64,000 bases of DNA, from contig NZ_WGNY01000028.1 in assembly GCF_016124325.1 (NCBI RefSeq), forward strand, positions 122,922 through 186,921. Direction: 5' to 3'. Shown here piece after piece: positions 53,966 to 62,263 of this stretch. The position numbers were made by a program, and so were the translations under genes. The stretch is from Phenylobacterium sp. (GTDB taxonomy: Bacteria; Pseudomonadota; Alphaproteobacteria; Caulobacterales; Caulobacteraceae). Every line of letters starts with the position of its first letter. Position 1 is the stretch's first letter. The notes below the pieces were generated by a model that did not search any database, was not told the DNA's origin, and saw nothing but the letters and a program-made list of their open reading frames with translations.

Positions 53966-54146
53966 AGGGACCGGCTGAGCGAGCTGCTTCAGGCCGTATC
54001 GGTGACAAGTGCGGGTTGCGTTCTCCGGCTCTGATGCGCGTGGGAGGCGAACCGTCTTGTTCCATCTTCCCCCGTCTTCATGGTGAACGGATCGGATTGC
54101 GATGTGTCGATGCATCGCGAGGCGCCGTCGGGGGGACGTCAAGGTC

Positions 54147-54827
54147 ATGCGGAAATTCAAGCTGCTCGGCGGCGTCGTTGCTGCGCTCGTTCTGAGCGCG
54201 TCGGGCGCGCAGGCGGTCGAACTGGTCACCAATGGAGACTTCGCGACCGGGGACTTCACGGGCTGGACCCTTTACACGACGGCTAACGGCACGCTCGGGG
54301 TCGCTCCGGCGCCGCAAGTCGCCTCCTTCGACGTCACCGGGAGCGGCGCAAGCAACGCTGCCGAACTGGAAGTCGGCGAGGTGGACTTCACGGCAGTCGA
54401 CGAAGGCGGCGGACTGTTCCAGAGCATCACCACGATCGCGGGGCTCCTGAACTTCAGCGCCGACTTCGCGGCGCTCGGCCGCGAGACCGTCCCCAACAGT
54501 GCGGGTGGGGTCTTCTCGGTGCTGCTCGATGGGGTCGTCAAGGCGAGTTTCAACGCGGGCCCGGTCGACCCCTTGGAGGTCAAGCGCGGAACTCTGACGT
54601 TCAGCGAAGTCGTGACAGCCGGCTCCCACGTTTTGTCCGTGCAGGCGGCGCGCCCTTTCAAGATCGGTACGCAATACTACAGCACGCCGCTCCAATACTT
54701 CGACAACATCTCGGCGACCCAGGGCGCCGTGCCGGAGCCCGCCACTTGGGCGCTGATGATCGCGGGCTTTGGCCTTGCCGGCGGCGCCCTGCGCCGGCGC
54801 GGAGCGATCGCTTCCCGGGCGAGGTAA
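54147..54827 (+). CDS. PEPxxWA-CTERM secreted protein
   Basis: 226 aa. A signal peptide (about 1-22, ending AQAVE) leads to a beta-rich domain resembling a carbohydrate-binding jellyroll (ELVTNGDFATGDFTGWTLY). It ends in a sorting tag PEPATWALMIAGFGLAG, then a hydrophobic helix and RRR. PEP-CTERM proteins are processed by exosortase and often released as extracellular or surface glycoproteins; no exosortase gene is visible here. ATG at 54147 is taken as it begins the signal peptide. Confidence 0.87.
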   Translation: MRKFKLLGGVVAALVLSASGAQAVELVTNGDFATGDFTGWTLYTTANGTLGVAPAPQVASFDVTGSGASNAAELEVGEVDFTAVDEGGGLFQSITTIAGLLNFSADFAALGRETVPNSAGGVFSVLLDGVVKASFNAGPVDPLEVKRGTLTFSEVVTAGSHVLSVQAARPFKIGTQYYSTPLQYFDNISATQGAVPEPATWALMIAGFGLAGGALRRRGAIASRAR

Positions 54828-54883
54828 CCTCCCGGCCGGCGGCGCGACGGAATCGTCTTTCCCCAAGGTTAATCCGCGGGTCC

Positions 54884-54889
54884 TATAGT
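54884..54889 (+). promoter_or_regulatory. Possible -10 box giving a leaderless transcript
   Basis: TATAGT ends 11 bases before the ATG of the next gene, leaving no room for an SD. If it is the -10, the transcript would begin at or near the start codon. Leaderless transcripts are common in Caulobacter. No convincing -35. Confidence 0.25.
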
Positions 54890-54900
54890 CTCGCCCCAAG

Positions 54901-55917
54901 ATGAAGCGTCTCGCCGTCATCCTGCTTGCTCTGTCGCTGGCCGCCTGCGCGCCGATGCTGCGCCAGCAGGCGATGACGCCCGGGCCGGGCTTCTCCGGGC
55001 CGCACTTCGAGGTCAACCACGTCGTCAGCTTCGACGGCGCGAGCCTGGGCCTGACCACCTGGGAGGCCGAGGGCGAACCCTGGGCGGTGATCGTCGCCGT
55101 CCACGGCATGAACGACTACGCCAACGCCTTTCACCTTGCCGGGCCGGAATGGGCCAGGGCCGGCGTCACCACCATCGCCTACGACCAGCGCGGATTCGGC
55201 CGCTCACCTGGGCGGGGCATCTGGGCCGGCGACGCCCTGATGGTCGAGGATCTGCGCACCGTCGCCGCCCTGGCCCGCGCCCGCTATCCGCACGCGATCC
55301 TGGCCGTGGTGGGCGAGAGCATGGGCGGTTCGGTCGCCGCCGAGGCCTTCGCCTCCGACAACCCGCCCACGGCCGACCGGCTGATCCTGCTGTCGCCGGG
55401 CGTCTGGGGGTTCGACACCCAGCCCTTGCCCTATAAGGCCGCCCTGTGGCTGGCGGCCAACTTCACGGCGTCGAAGGTCTACACCCCGCCCGAATGGGTG
55501 ACGAAGCGGATCGTCCCCACCGATAACCGCCCGGAGTTGATCGCCATGGGCCGCGATCCGCTGATGATCTGGGGCGCGCGGTCCGACACCCTCTATGGGC
55601 TGGTGAAGATGATGAGCCGGGCCGCCGACGACGTCGGCCGCGACCACCTGCCGACGCTCTACTGCTACGGCGACCACGACGACATCGTCCCGAAGAACGC
55701 CGCCTTCGCCGCGGCGAAGACCCTGCCGCCCACCGACCGCACCGCCTACTACGTGGGCGGCCACCACCTGCTGGTCCGCGACCTGGAGCGCGCGCGCACC
55801 ATCGGCGACATCCTCAGCTTCATCCGCGATCCGCATGCGCCGCTGCCGTCGGGCGCCCCGCCGATCCCCGGCGCGTCGGAGCCGCCGGGCGGGACACAAC
55901 GCGCGGCGGGCTTGTGA
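54901..55917 (+). CDS. Alpha/beta hydrolase lipoprotein (lysophospholipase-like)
   Basis: 338 aa. A lipoprotein signal ends LAAC (Cys16), so it is probably anchored in an envelope membrane. The hydrolase core has the oxyanion HGM, YDQRGFGRSPGRG, the nucleophile Ser140 in GESMGG, the acid in YGDHDDIVP and His in GGHHLLVRD, the serine aminopeptidase S33/monoacylglycerol lipase layout. Substrate unknown; a lysophospholipid or monoglyceride is plausible. A possible leaderless promoter precedes it. Confidence 0.9.
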   Translation: MKRLAVILLALSLAACAPMLRQQAMTPGPGFSGPHFEVNHVVSFDGASLGLTTWEAEGEPWAVIVAVHGMNDYANAFHLAGPEWARAGVTTIAYDQRGFGRSPGRGIWAGDALMVEDLRTVAALARARYPHAILAVVGESMGGSVAAEAFASDNPPTADRLILLSPGVWGFDTQPLPYKAALWLAANFTASKVYTPPEWVTKRIVPTDNRPELIAMGRDPLMIWGARSDTLYGLVKMMSRAADDVGRDHLPTLYCYGDHDDIVPKNAAFAAAKTLPPTDRTAYYVGGHHLLVRDLERARTIGDILSFIRDPHAPLPSGAPPIPGASEPPGGTQRAAGL

Positions 55918-55980
55918 CATGATCCGCTCCAGCGTACATGGCGGCGCGAAATTCGTCCCTCAGGAACGCGAGTTCACGGC

Positions 55981-57057
55981 ATGACCTTGTTCGACTCCCC
56001 GGCTTTCGAGGGACATGAAGGCGTACACGCCTTCTCGGATGAAAAAACAGGCCTGAGGTGCATCATCGCGGTCCATTCGACGGCGCGTGGGCCCGCGGCC
56101 GGCGGCTGCCGCATGTGGCCCTACGCCAGCGCCGAGGCTGCGCTGGAGGACGCGCTGAAGCTCTCGCGCGCCATGTCCTACAAGAACGCCATGGCCGACC
56201 TCGACCTGGGGGGCGGCAAGAGCGTGATCATCGGCGATTCCCGCACCCAGAAGACGCCGGCGCTGTTCGAGGCCTTCGGCCGCGCCGTGCAGGACGTGGG
56301 CGGCAAGTACTGGACGGCCGAGGATGTGGGCGTCTCGCCCGCCGACCTCCTGCATGCGCGCAAGAACACCTACTACGTGGCCGGCCTGGAAGGCCGCAGG
56401 GAGTCCTCCGGCGATCCCAGCCCGGTGACGGCCGAGGGCGTGTTCCGCGGCGTGCGGCTGTGCGTCGAGCGGGCGCTGAAGACCGACCTCAAGGGCGTGC
56501 GCGTGGCGATCCAGGGCGTGGGCCACGTGGGCGGCTATCTCGCCCAGAAGCTGCACGCGGCGGGCGCCAAGCTGACCCTCACCGACGTCAACGCCGAGGC
56601 CCTGGCCCGCGTGGCCGCGGCCACCGACGCCGAGATCGTGGCGCCCAGCAACATCTTCGACGTGGACTGCGACGTCTTCGCCCCCTGCGCGCTGGGCGGG
56701 GCGATCAGCCTCGACACCCTTCCGCGCATCCGCGCCCGGGTCATCGCCGGGGCGGCCAACAACCAGCTGGCCGACGCCGAGGCAGGCCGCGAGCTGTTCG
56801 ACCGCGGCCTGCTCTACGCCCCGGACTATGTGATCAACGGCGGCGGCATCATCAACGTGGCCGGCGAGATCCGCGCCCTGGAGCGCGACGAGGCCTTCGA
56901 TCCGGCCTGGGTGGACGAGAAGCTCGACCGCCTGACCGCGACGCTGGACGAGGTGCTGGACCTTGCCGCGCGCCAGCGCCGCCCGACCCACGAGGTGGCC
57001 AACGAGATCGCCCGCGACCGCATCCGCGGCGCCGCGCAGAAGAAGGCGGCGGCCTAG
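55981..57057 (+). CDS. Leucine dehydrogenase (Glu/Leu/Phe/Val dehydrogenase family)
   Basis: 358 aa. NAD-dependent oxidative deamination of branched-chain amino acids to 2-oxoacids. The substrate-domain pattern AVHSTARGPAAGGCRMWPYA and catalytic-lysine segment YKNAMADLDLGGGKSVI are of the leucine/phenylalanine dehydrogenase group. The Rossmann motif GVGHVGGYLA then NNQLAD follows. Leucine preference is inferred from family resemblance. Stop overlaps by four bases the convergent small membrane protein gene. Confidence 0.93.
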   Translation: MTLFDSPAFEGHEGVHAFSDEKTGLRCIIAVHSTARGPAAGGCRMWPYASAEAALEDALKLSRAMSYKNAMADLDLGGGKSVIIGDSRTQKTPALFEAFGRAVQDVGGKYWTAEDVGVSPADLLHARKNTYYVAGLEGRRESSGDPSPVTAEGVFRGVRLCVERALKTDLKGVRVAIQGVGHVGGYLAQKLHAAGAKLTLTDVNAEALARVAAATDAEIVAPSNIFDVDCDVFAPCALGGAISLDTLPRIRARVIAGAANNQLADAEAGRELFDRGLLYAPDYVINGGGIINVAGEIRALERDEAFDPAWVDEKLDRLTATLDEVLDLAARQRRPTHEVANEIARDRIRGAAQKKAAA

Positions 57058-57308
57058 GCGGTTGGCGCTGAGGCCTTCCGCAGTCGCAGGCCCAACCACA
57101 GCAACAGCGCCCCGACCAGCGTCGGCAGGCCGCCCAGGATCAGGGCGGCGACCAGCACGACGCCGCCGTAGTTCTCCGGCCCGGGGTGGGATGCGTCGAC
57201 GATCCCGGCGACGACGTAGAAGGCGGTGCAGGTCCCGCACAGTGCGGTCATCAGCCCGCCGACCACGATCAGCAGCCCGCTCCAGAACCGGCGCACGGCG
57301 TCGGTCAT
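57054..57308 (-). CDS. Small two-helix membrane protein (array member 3)
   Basis: 84 aa. N-terminal helix (about 10-38) contains LCGTCTAF with paired cysteines. A short loop leads to a second hydrophobic helix (about 48-75). Last of three adjacent small membrane-protein genes, which share the pattern Leu-Cys-Thr or Cys-Gly-Thr-Cys in the first helix. Overlaps its upstream neighbour by four bases (ATGA). Function unknown. Converges on the leucine dehydrogenase gene. Confidence 0.68.
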   Translation of the reverse strand: MTDAVRRFWSGLLIVVGGLMTALCGTCTAFYVVAGIVDASHPGPENYGGVVLVAALILGGLPTLVGALLLWLGLRLRKASAPTA

Positions 57309-57601
57309 GGCGTGTCGCCCGACGTGGCAGGCCCGCTGGGCGGCCCCGCGCCCCGCACCAGCCCGCGTCCCGCGATGAACAGGCCGACGCCGACGATGAT
57401 CGGAATCGCGCCCACCGCGAGCGCGATGCCGATAAAGCTCAGGCCGTCCCCCGGATGAGCGAGCATCTCCAGGAGCCCCGCGCCGACGCCGAACAGGGTG
57501 CAGAGACCGCTCAGGCCGCCGATCAGCGCCCCCGCCGCGACCAGCAGCACGCCGAAGAAGCGTTGGACGGCGTGGCCGTTCCGACTGCCGGGATCAGTCA
57601 T
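57305..57601 (-). CDS. Small two-helix membrane protein (array member 2)
   Basis: 98 aa from ATG at 57601. The first helix (about 14-42) has GGLSGLCTLFGVGAGLL, the second (about 52-75) is Ile/Val-rich, and a Gly/Pro tail follows. Resembles array member 3 closely in layout (N-terminal MTDxxxR...QRFF/RRFW start), so they are probably paralogues. Overlaps the previous gene by eight bases and the next by four. No known domain. Confidence 0.65.
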   Translation of the reverse strand: MTDPGSRNGHAVQRFFGVLLVAAGALIGGLSGLCTLFGVGAGLLEMLAHPGDGLSFIGIALAVGAIPIIVGVGLFIAGRGLVRGAGPPSGPATSGDTP

Positions 57602-57815
57602 GAGACTTGTCCATCGTTGCGGGCCGGGTGTGCCGTCTGACGATCCACTCCCCAGCGAACCACAGGGGAAAGCCAACTAGGAATGAAAGGCCCGGCGCCA
57701 TCCAGACCGAGAGGTCCGGGTGACCGCCAGCTTCGTGGGTGTAAGACAGCATGAAGCCCGTGCCGCATGTGCACAGGCCGGAGAAAGCCAAGATGCACAC
57801 GCCGATCGTGCGCAT
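57594..57815 (-). CDS. Small membrane protein (array member 1)
   Basis: 73 aa from ATG at 57815. First helix (about 4-24) with SGLCTCGTGFMLSY; second (about 38-58) GLSFLVGFPLWFAGEW; basic C-terminus. The Cys-x-Cys in the first helix links it to the two following genes. It begins 41 bases after the radical SAM gene stop on the same strand and may be cotranscribed with it. Function unknown. Confidence 0.6.
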   Translation of the reverse strand: MRTIGVCILAFSGLCTCGTGFMLSYTHEAGGHPDLSVWMAPGLSFLVGFPLWFAGEWIVRRHTRPATMDKSHD

Positions 57816-57856
57816 CACCTCTCCGACGAGGTGAAGGCGCGCTCTCTCAGCACCTC

Positions 57857-59290
57857 TCACGCCCGCCCCCTCGCCAGCGCCGCCGCGCCGGGCGCGCCCT
57901 CGCGATAGAAGGTGTTGAAGGTGTCGAAGGGGATGATGTGGCCGTCCGGCTGGACGAAGTGGACGCAAGATCGCTTCACCGTGCCCAGGTCGAAATTGAA
58001 GCGGTCGAGGAACTGGCTGACCACCACGCGGAAGGTGTTCTCGTAGGCCACCTCCTGCGGCACCGCCGCCTCGGGCAGGCAGCAGAGCAGGGCGGCCAGC
58101 TTGTCGGCCGTGTTCCCCTGGGCCGTCGACAGCGACAGCAGCTCGAACACCTTCTCGCGAAGTTCGGGATAGCTCTCGAAGGTGACCGTGTTGGGCGCGG
58201 CGGCCACGAACAGTTCGCGCGGCAGCATGGCGGTGACCGGCTCCACGCGGGCGCCGTTCCGCAGCCCGTAGCCGATGCAGATCTGGTCGGGATTGCAGGG
58301 CAGGGGGATCAGGTCGTCGAGGCCGAAGACCCCCGCCTCGGCGATGGCGCGGCGAACCTGGGTGAGCACGATGCGGTGCCGCCTGGCGTCGAAGCCGTCG
58401 TTGCGGCCGGCGTCCTGGATCGGCTGGAACGTCACGCCGCGCACGCAGCGCCAGTCGAGGGCGAAACGGACGATGTCGGCGATCTCGCCGTCGTTGACGC
58501 CCTTCTTCAGGGTGACGACCAGGGTGGTCGAGACGCCCGCCCGCTCCAGCGCCTCCAGGGCCTCGACGCGCACCTTGGTCAGGTCGGCGCCGCGCAGCTC
58601 CATCAGGGCGTCGCGCTGCAGGCTGTCGAACTGCAGATAGACCTCGAAGCCCGGCATGTAGCCCGCCAGCCGCTCGGCGAAGCCCGGCTCGCGGGCGATC
58701 CTGAGGCCGTTGGTGTTGATCATCAGGTGGCGGATGGGCCGGGCCTTGGCCGCGTCCAGGATCGCCCAGAAGTCGGGATGGATCGTGGGCTCGCCGCCCG
58801 AGAGCTGGACGAGGTCGGGCTCGCCCTCGGCCGCCACGATCACGTCCAGCATGGCTTCGATCTCGGCCAGCGGCCGGTGGCCGGTGCGCTTCACCGAGCT
58901 GTCGGCGAAGCAGACGGGGCAGGAGAGGTTGCAGGCCTCGTTCACCTCGACGATCGCCAGGCACGAGTGCTGCTCGTGGTCGGGGCAGAGGCCGCAGTCG
59001 TAGGGGCAGCCGTGCTCGGTGCGGGTGGCGACCGACAGCGGCCGGTCGCCCGGCTTCAGCCATTCCCGCTGGGACTTCCAATAGGCGAGATCGTCGGCAA
59101 TCAGGGTCTTCTGGACGCCGTGCTCGCGGCAGCGCTTGAGGTAGAAGACGCTGTCGTCCTCGGCGATCACCTTGGCCGGGACCAGCGCCAGGCAGGTCTC
59201 ACACAGGCTCGTGGTCTGGCCGAGGAACAGGTAGGGCGCCGCCTTGCGCGTCGGCGCGACGGAGGTCGCGCCGGTAGTAGACCCATCCAT
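57857..59290 (-). CDS. Radical SAM protein, tetraether-synthase (Tes/MJ0619)-like
   Basis: 477 aa. The canonical radical SAM cluster motif is C120-x3-C124-x2-C127 (CNLSCPVC). Further upstream are C30-x2-C33 and C54 (rubredoxin-like site) and C95-x3-C99-x2-C102 with C110 (a second cluster site). This layout matches the archaeal tetraether lipid synthase Tes and its bacterial membrane-spanning-lipid homologues. LSGGEPTIHPDFW is the SAM-binding GGEP. The coding start (59290) overlaps the Lgt-like gene by 92 bases. A role in lipid C-C coupling or modification is inferred, not shown. Confidence 0.8.
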   Translation of the reverse strand: MDGSTTGATSVAPTRKAAPYLFLGQTTSLCETCLALVPAKVIAEDDSVFYLKRCREHGVQKTLIADDLAYWKSQREWLKPGDRPLSVATRTEHGCPYDCGLCPDHEQHSCLAIVEVNEACNLSCPVCFADSSVKRTGHRPLAEIEAMLDVIVAAEGEPDLVQLSGGEPTIHPDFWAILDAAKARPIRHLMINTNGLRIAREPGFAERLAGYMPGFEVYLQFDSLQRDALMELRGADLTKVRVEALEALERAGVSTTLVVTLKKGVNDGEIADIVRFALDWRCVRGVTFQPIQDAGRNDGFDARRHRIVLTQVRRAIAEAGVFGLDDLIPLPCNPDQICIGYGLRNGARVEPVTAMLPRELFVAAAPNTVTFESYPELREKVFELLSLSTAQGNTADKLAALLCCLPEAAVPQEVAYENTFRVVVSQFLDRFNFDLGTVKRSCVHFVQPDGHIIPFDTFNTFYREGAPGAAALARGRA

Positions 59291-59966
59291 AGGCGACCAG
59301 CCCCCCGCACAGGATATGGAAGACGTTAAACGGCCCGATCAACGGCGGATAGGGCTTCAGGAACTCCCAGCCGAAACGTGTCGCGCCGTACCAGATACAC
59401 AGCGCGTAGAAGCCGCGGCGCAGGGCCCAGGCTCGCCGGCGCGCCAGGCCTTCGAGGTAGAGCGCCAGGAACAGCGCCATGGCCAGGCTCTCGTAGATTT
59501 CCACCGGATGGCGGCCCACGCCATCGCCGAGGTTGACGGCCCAGGGCAAGGAGGTGGGGTTCCCATAGGTGCCGTCCGGCAGGCCGGCGAACAGGCAGCC
59601 CCAGCGGCCCACCACCACGCCCAGGGCGAAGGGCCCCACGAACACGCCGCCCGTGGAGCCTTCGATCCCGCGGATCGCCTTGTAGATTTCGACCGCCACG
59701 ATCGCGCCCACCAGCGCGCCGACCACGCTGTGCGACAGCGCCGGGTGGGCGTCGCGCAGGGTGTTGAGCGAGCCGGCCAGCCAGGCGCCGGGGATCGCGC
59801 CCGCCGCCAGGGCCGCGAAATAGCCGCCGCCCACCTTGCCGGCGACCTGCTCGGTCAGGCCCCTGAGCCGCCATCGGTAGAGCCCGAAGCTGAGCGCGAG
59901 GCCCGACCCCCAGCCCGCGAGGTCGAACAGCGTATGCGCCCAGGTCGCGGTGGGAACGTGGATCAT
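59199..59966 (-). CDS. Lgt-like prolipoprotein diacylglyceryl transferase family protein
   Basis: 255 aa, about seven membrane helices. GRWGCLFAG corresponds to the Lgt signature (GRxGNFxNG), RHPVEIYES to RHPSQLYE, and SHSVVGALVGAIVAVE to the H103 region. The conserved Asn of the signature is Cys here and the acidic residue is not obvious, so it is a diverged paralogue rather than the housekeeping Lgt. Its stop lies 92 bases inside the radical SAM gene, indicating tight coupling and a shared lipid substrate, probably phosphatidylglycerol or diacylglycerol. Confidence 0.78.
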   Translation of the reverse strand: MIHVPTATWAHTLFDLAGWGSGLALSFGLYRWRLRGLTEQVAGKVGGGYFAALAAGAIPGAWLAGSLNTLRDAHPALSHSVVGALVGAIVAVEIYKAIRGIEGSTGGVFVGPFALGVVVGRWGCLFAGLPDGTYGNPTSLPWAVNLGDGVGRHPVEIYESLAMALFLALYLEGLARRRAWALRRGFYALCIWYGATRFGWEFLKPYPPLIGPFNVFHILCGGLVAYGWVYYRRDLRRADAQGGALPVPRPDHEPV

Positions 59967-60006
59967 CGGCCGCCATCAAGGCAGTCGAATCACCCCGCCT
60001 CAAGCC

Positions 60007-61299
60007 TCAGCCCTGGTAGGCCCGCTCGCCGTGGGTGGAGAGGTCGAGGCCGTCCTCGATCGCCTCCGGGTTGGCCCGCAGGCCGACGGTGAAACGGCAG
60101 ACCAGCAGGATCGCCACGGAGCCGATCGCCGACCAGGCGCAGACGGCGGCGACGCCAAGGGCCTGGACACCGAACTGACGGACCGCATCCATGCCTTCGG
60201 CATAGCCGGCCCCGCCGAGAGCGGTCGAGGCCAGCCCGGCGACCAGCAGGGTCCCCAGGATGCCGCCCACGCCGTGGACGGCGAAGACGTCGAGGCTGTC
60301 GTCCAGCTTGAGGCGGTGTTTCACGAGGTCGACGGCGTGGAAGCAGACGAAGCTTGCCGCGGCGCCCAGGGCGACGCCGCCCAGCGGGCTGACGAAGCCG
60401 GAGGCGGGGGTGACCGTGGCCAGGCCGGCCACGACGCCGGTCACCAGGCCCACCATGCTGGAGCGGCCGAATTTCAGCTTCTCGATCAGCGCCCAGACGA
60501 GGCCAGCGGTCGCCGCCGACATGTGGGTGGCCACGAGAGCCGCGCCGGCCGAGGCGTCGGCGGCCAGGGCGCTACCTGCGTTGAAGCCGTACCAGCCCAC
60601 CCAGAGCATGCCGGCGCCCATCATCGTCATGCCCGGGTTGTGCGGCGGGTGGAGGTCCTTCGGGAAGCCGTCGCGCGGTCCGAGCATGGCCACGGCCACC
60701 AGCGACGAAATCCCCGCGGTAGCGTGGACGACGAGGCCGCCGGCGTAGTCCATCACGTGCCGCTGGGCCAGCCAGCCGCCGCCCCAGACCCAGTGGCAGA
60801 CCGGCGCATAGACGATCAGCAGCCACAGGGCCGAGAACAGGATCACGGCGCCGAAGCGGATGCGCTCGACGTAGGCCCCGACGATCAGGCCGGGCGTGAT
60901 GATCGCGAAGGTCATCTGGAAGGCGAAGAAGACGCTTTCCGGCAGGGCGCCCACGACCGCGCCGCGCCCGCCTGGAAGAGCGAACTTGGCGAGGTCGCCG
61001 ATCAGCGCGCCGTCGCCGGAGAACGCCAGGCTGTAGCCGCCCGCCAGCCAGAGCACCGAGGCCACGCAGGCGATGGCCACGCAATGGGCCATCACCGACA
61101 GGGCGTTCTTCGCCCGCACGAGGCCTGCGTAGAAGAGTGCGAGACCGGGCAGGGTCATGAACAGGACCAGCGCGGTGGCGGCCAGCATCCAAGCCGTGTG
61201 GGCGGGGTCGGCCGATGGCGTCTGGGCGTGGGCGACACTCGCAGCGGTTGCCGCGAAAATGAGCGCTCCGGCGCCGGCCAGCTTTCTGACGCGAGACAT
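60007..61299 (-). CDS. amtB: Ammonium transporter Amt
   Basis: 430 aa. A cleavable signal (about 1-26, ending AHAQ) as in other Amt proteins, then eleven helices. FYAGLVRAKNALSVMAHC and DYAGGLVVHATAGISSLVAVAMLG hold the pore His; GGILGTLLVAG and the C-terminal regulatory segment LDLSTHGERAY are typical. Conducts ammonium across the inner membrane and is gated by GlnK. No glnK lies within the window. Start ATG at 61299 fits the signal peptide. A hairpin lies in its upstream region. Confidence 0.95.
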   Translation of the reverse strand: MSRVRKLAGAGALIFAATAASVAHAQTPSADPAHTAWMLAATALVLFMTLPGLALFYAGLVRAKNALSVMAHCVAIACVASVLWLAGGYSLAFSGDGALIGDLAKFALPGGRGAVVGALPESVFFAFQMTFAIITPGLIVGAYVERIRFGAVILFSALWLLIVYAPVCHWVWGGGWLAQRHVMDYAGGLVVHATAGISSLVAVAMLGPRDGFPKDLHPPHNPGMTMMGAGMLWVGWYGFNAGSALAADASAGAALVATHMSAATAGLVWALIEKLKFGRSSMVGLVTGVVAGLATVTPASGFVSPLGGVALGAAASFVCFHAVDLVKHRLKLDDSLDVFAVHGVGGILGTLLVAGLASTALGGAGYAEGMDAVRQFGVQALGVAAVCAWSAIGSVAILLVCRFTVGLRANPEAIEDGLDLSTHGERAYQG

Positions 61300-61412
61300 C
61301 TGTCCACCCCCTCGACCCGCGCCGCCGGCGGTTTTCCACCGATCTGCCCATGCGCGAAGCAGGCTCGCATAAACAGTAGGCAGGCGGCGTCTCCAACCCG
61401 GATCGGGGACGG

Positions 61413-61441
61413 CGCTGGATCGCCCGTCAGGCAATCCAGCG
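61413..61441. promoter_or_regulatory. Inverted repeat upstream of amtB
   Basis: CGCTGGAT (61413-61420), 13 bases, ATCCAGCG (61434-61441), with an inner GCC/GGC pair. It lies between the GNAT stop (61470) and the amtB start, so it could end the GNAT transcript or serve as an amtB control site. No sigma-54 promoter words (GG-N10-GC) were seen in the gap. Confidence 0.35.
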
Positions 61442-61469
61442 CTTCGCCGATTTTCTATGCATCCGGCGC

Positions 61470-62051
61470 CTATAGATTGGGCTTTTGCCGCGCGAGCCAG
61501 GCCTCACGCGTCAGCAGCCAGACCTGCTTCTCACCCTGGCCGGCCACATAGCTGAACGGCTCGCGGCCCACTTCGACCGCGCCCTGCTTTTCCTTCACCC
61601 GCGCCGAGGCGCGGTTTTCCACCGCATTGGTCAGATACAGGAACGGCCATTCGAGCACATCGAAGGCGTAGGCCGTCACCGCCTCGGCGGCTTCGGTCAT
61701 CAGCCCCTGGCCATGCAGCAGCGGGTCGAGCCAGAAGCCGCGCATGTCGCGCCGGTCCTGAGGGAGGGGCCACAGGTCGATGCGGCCGCGCAGCTCGTCG
61801 TCGCCGTCCTTGAGCGTGATCGCCCAATAGAACTGCTCGCCTCTGGCGCGCTTCTCCAGGCACTGGGCCATGTTGGTCGCCGCCCCGTCTTCGGGGTAGG
61901 GCCAGGGGATCGCCGGACCCAGCCATCGCACCACCTCCCACTGGGGGAAGATGCGCTGGACGGCGGGAACGTCACGCGCCTCGAGCGGGCGCAGGATCAG
62001 CCGCTCGGTCTCGAGGACGGGCGTGGGGGGTAAGGGGACTTGGAATGTCAT
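61470..62051 (-). CDS. RimJ/RimL-type GNAT acetyltransferase
   Basis: 193 aa. LETERLILRPLEARDVPAVQRIF is the start of the RimJ/L branch. DPLLHGQGLMTEAAEAVTAYAF is the acetyl-CoA site (Q/RxxGxG/A as HGQGLM). The NAVENRASARVKEKQGA segment is characteristic. RimJ/L enzymes acetylate ribosomal-protein N-termini, but most relatives modify other small or protein targets. It lies 171 bp upstream of amtB on the same strand. Confidence 0.88.
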   Translation of the reverse strand: MTFQVPLPPTPVLETERLILRPLEARDVPAVQRIFPQWEVVRWLGPAIPWPYPEDGAATNMAQCLEKRARGEQFYWAITLKDGDDELRGRIDLWPLPQDRRDMRGFWLDPLLHGQGLMTEAAEAVTAYAFDVLEWPFLYLTNAVENRASARVKEKQGAVEVGREPFSYVAGQGEKQVWLLTREAWLARQKPNL

Positions 62052-62263
62052 CTCCGGTCTTTCGGTATTCGCCGAAGGCCGGGGCTCGCCTTCTTCCCTG
62101 GTTCGTCCGCCCCGGCCGGTCCGGCGGGGCTTGGAAGCGGGAAGGTCTCAGGCGGCGATGGCGCGCGCAGAACCGTCCCGAAGCCCCGCGAAAGCGGCTT
62201 CATTGCAACCGGACGGATTGGCGGCCTGGCGAACCATGGCCGCGCCCATAGCACAGGCGATGG

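Noticed and set aside
61300..61469. Sigma-54 promoter upstream of amtB
   Set aside because: No TGGCAC-N5-TTGC-like pair was found.
62109..62130. GC-rich inverted repeat between the GNAT and MFS genes as terminator
   Set aside because: Arms GCCCC-GCCGG/CCGGC-GGGGC leave a one-base loop and no T-tract follows; probably a by-product of base composition.
62148..62260. 33-aa frame downstream of the MFS gene
   Set aside because: No SD, no conserved feature; continuation of a shadow frame.
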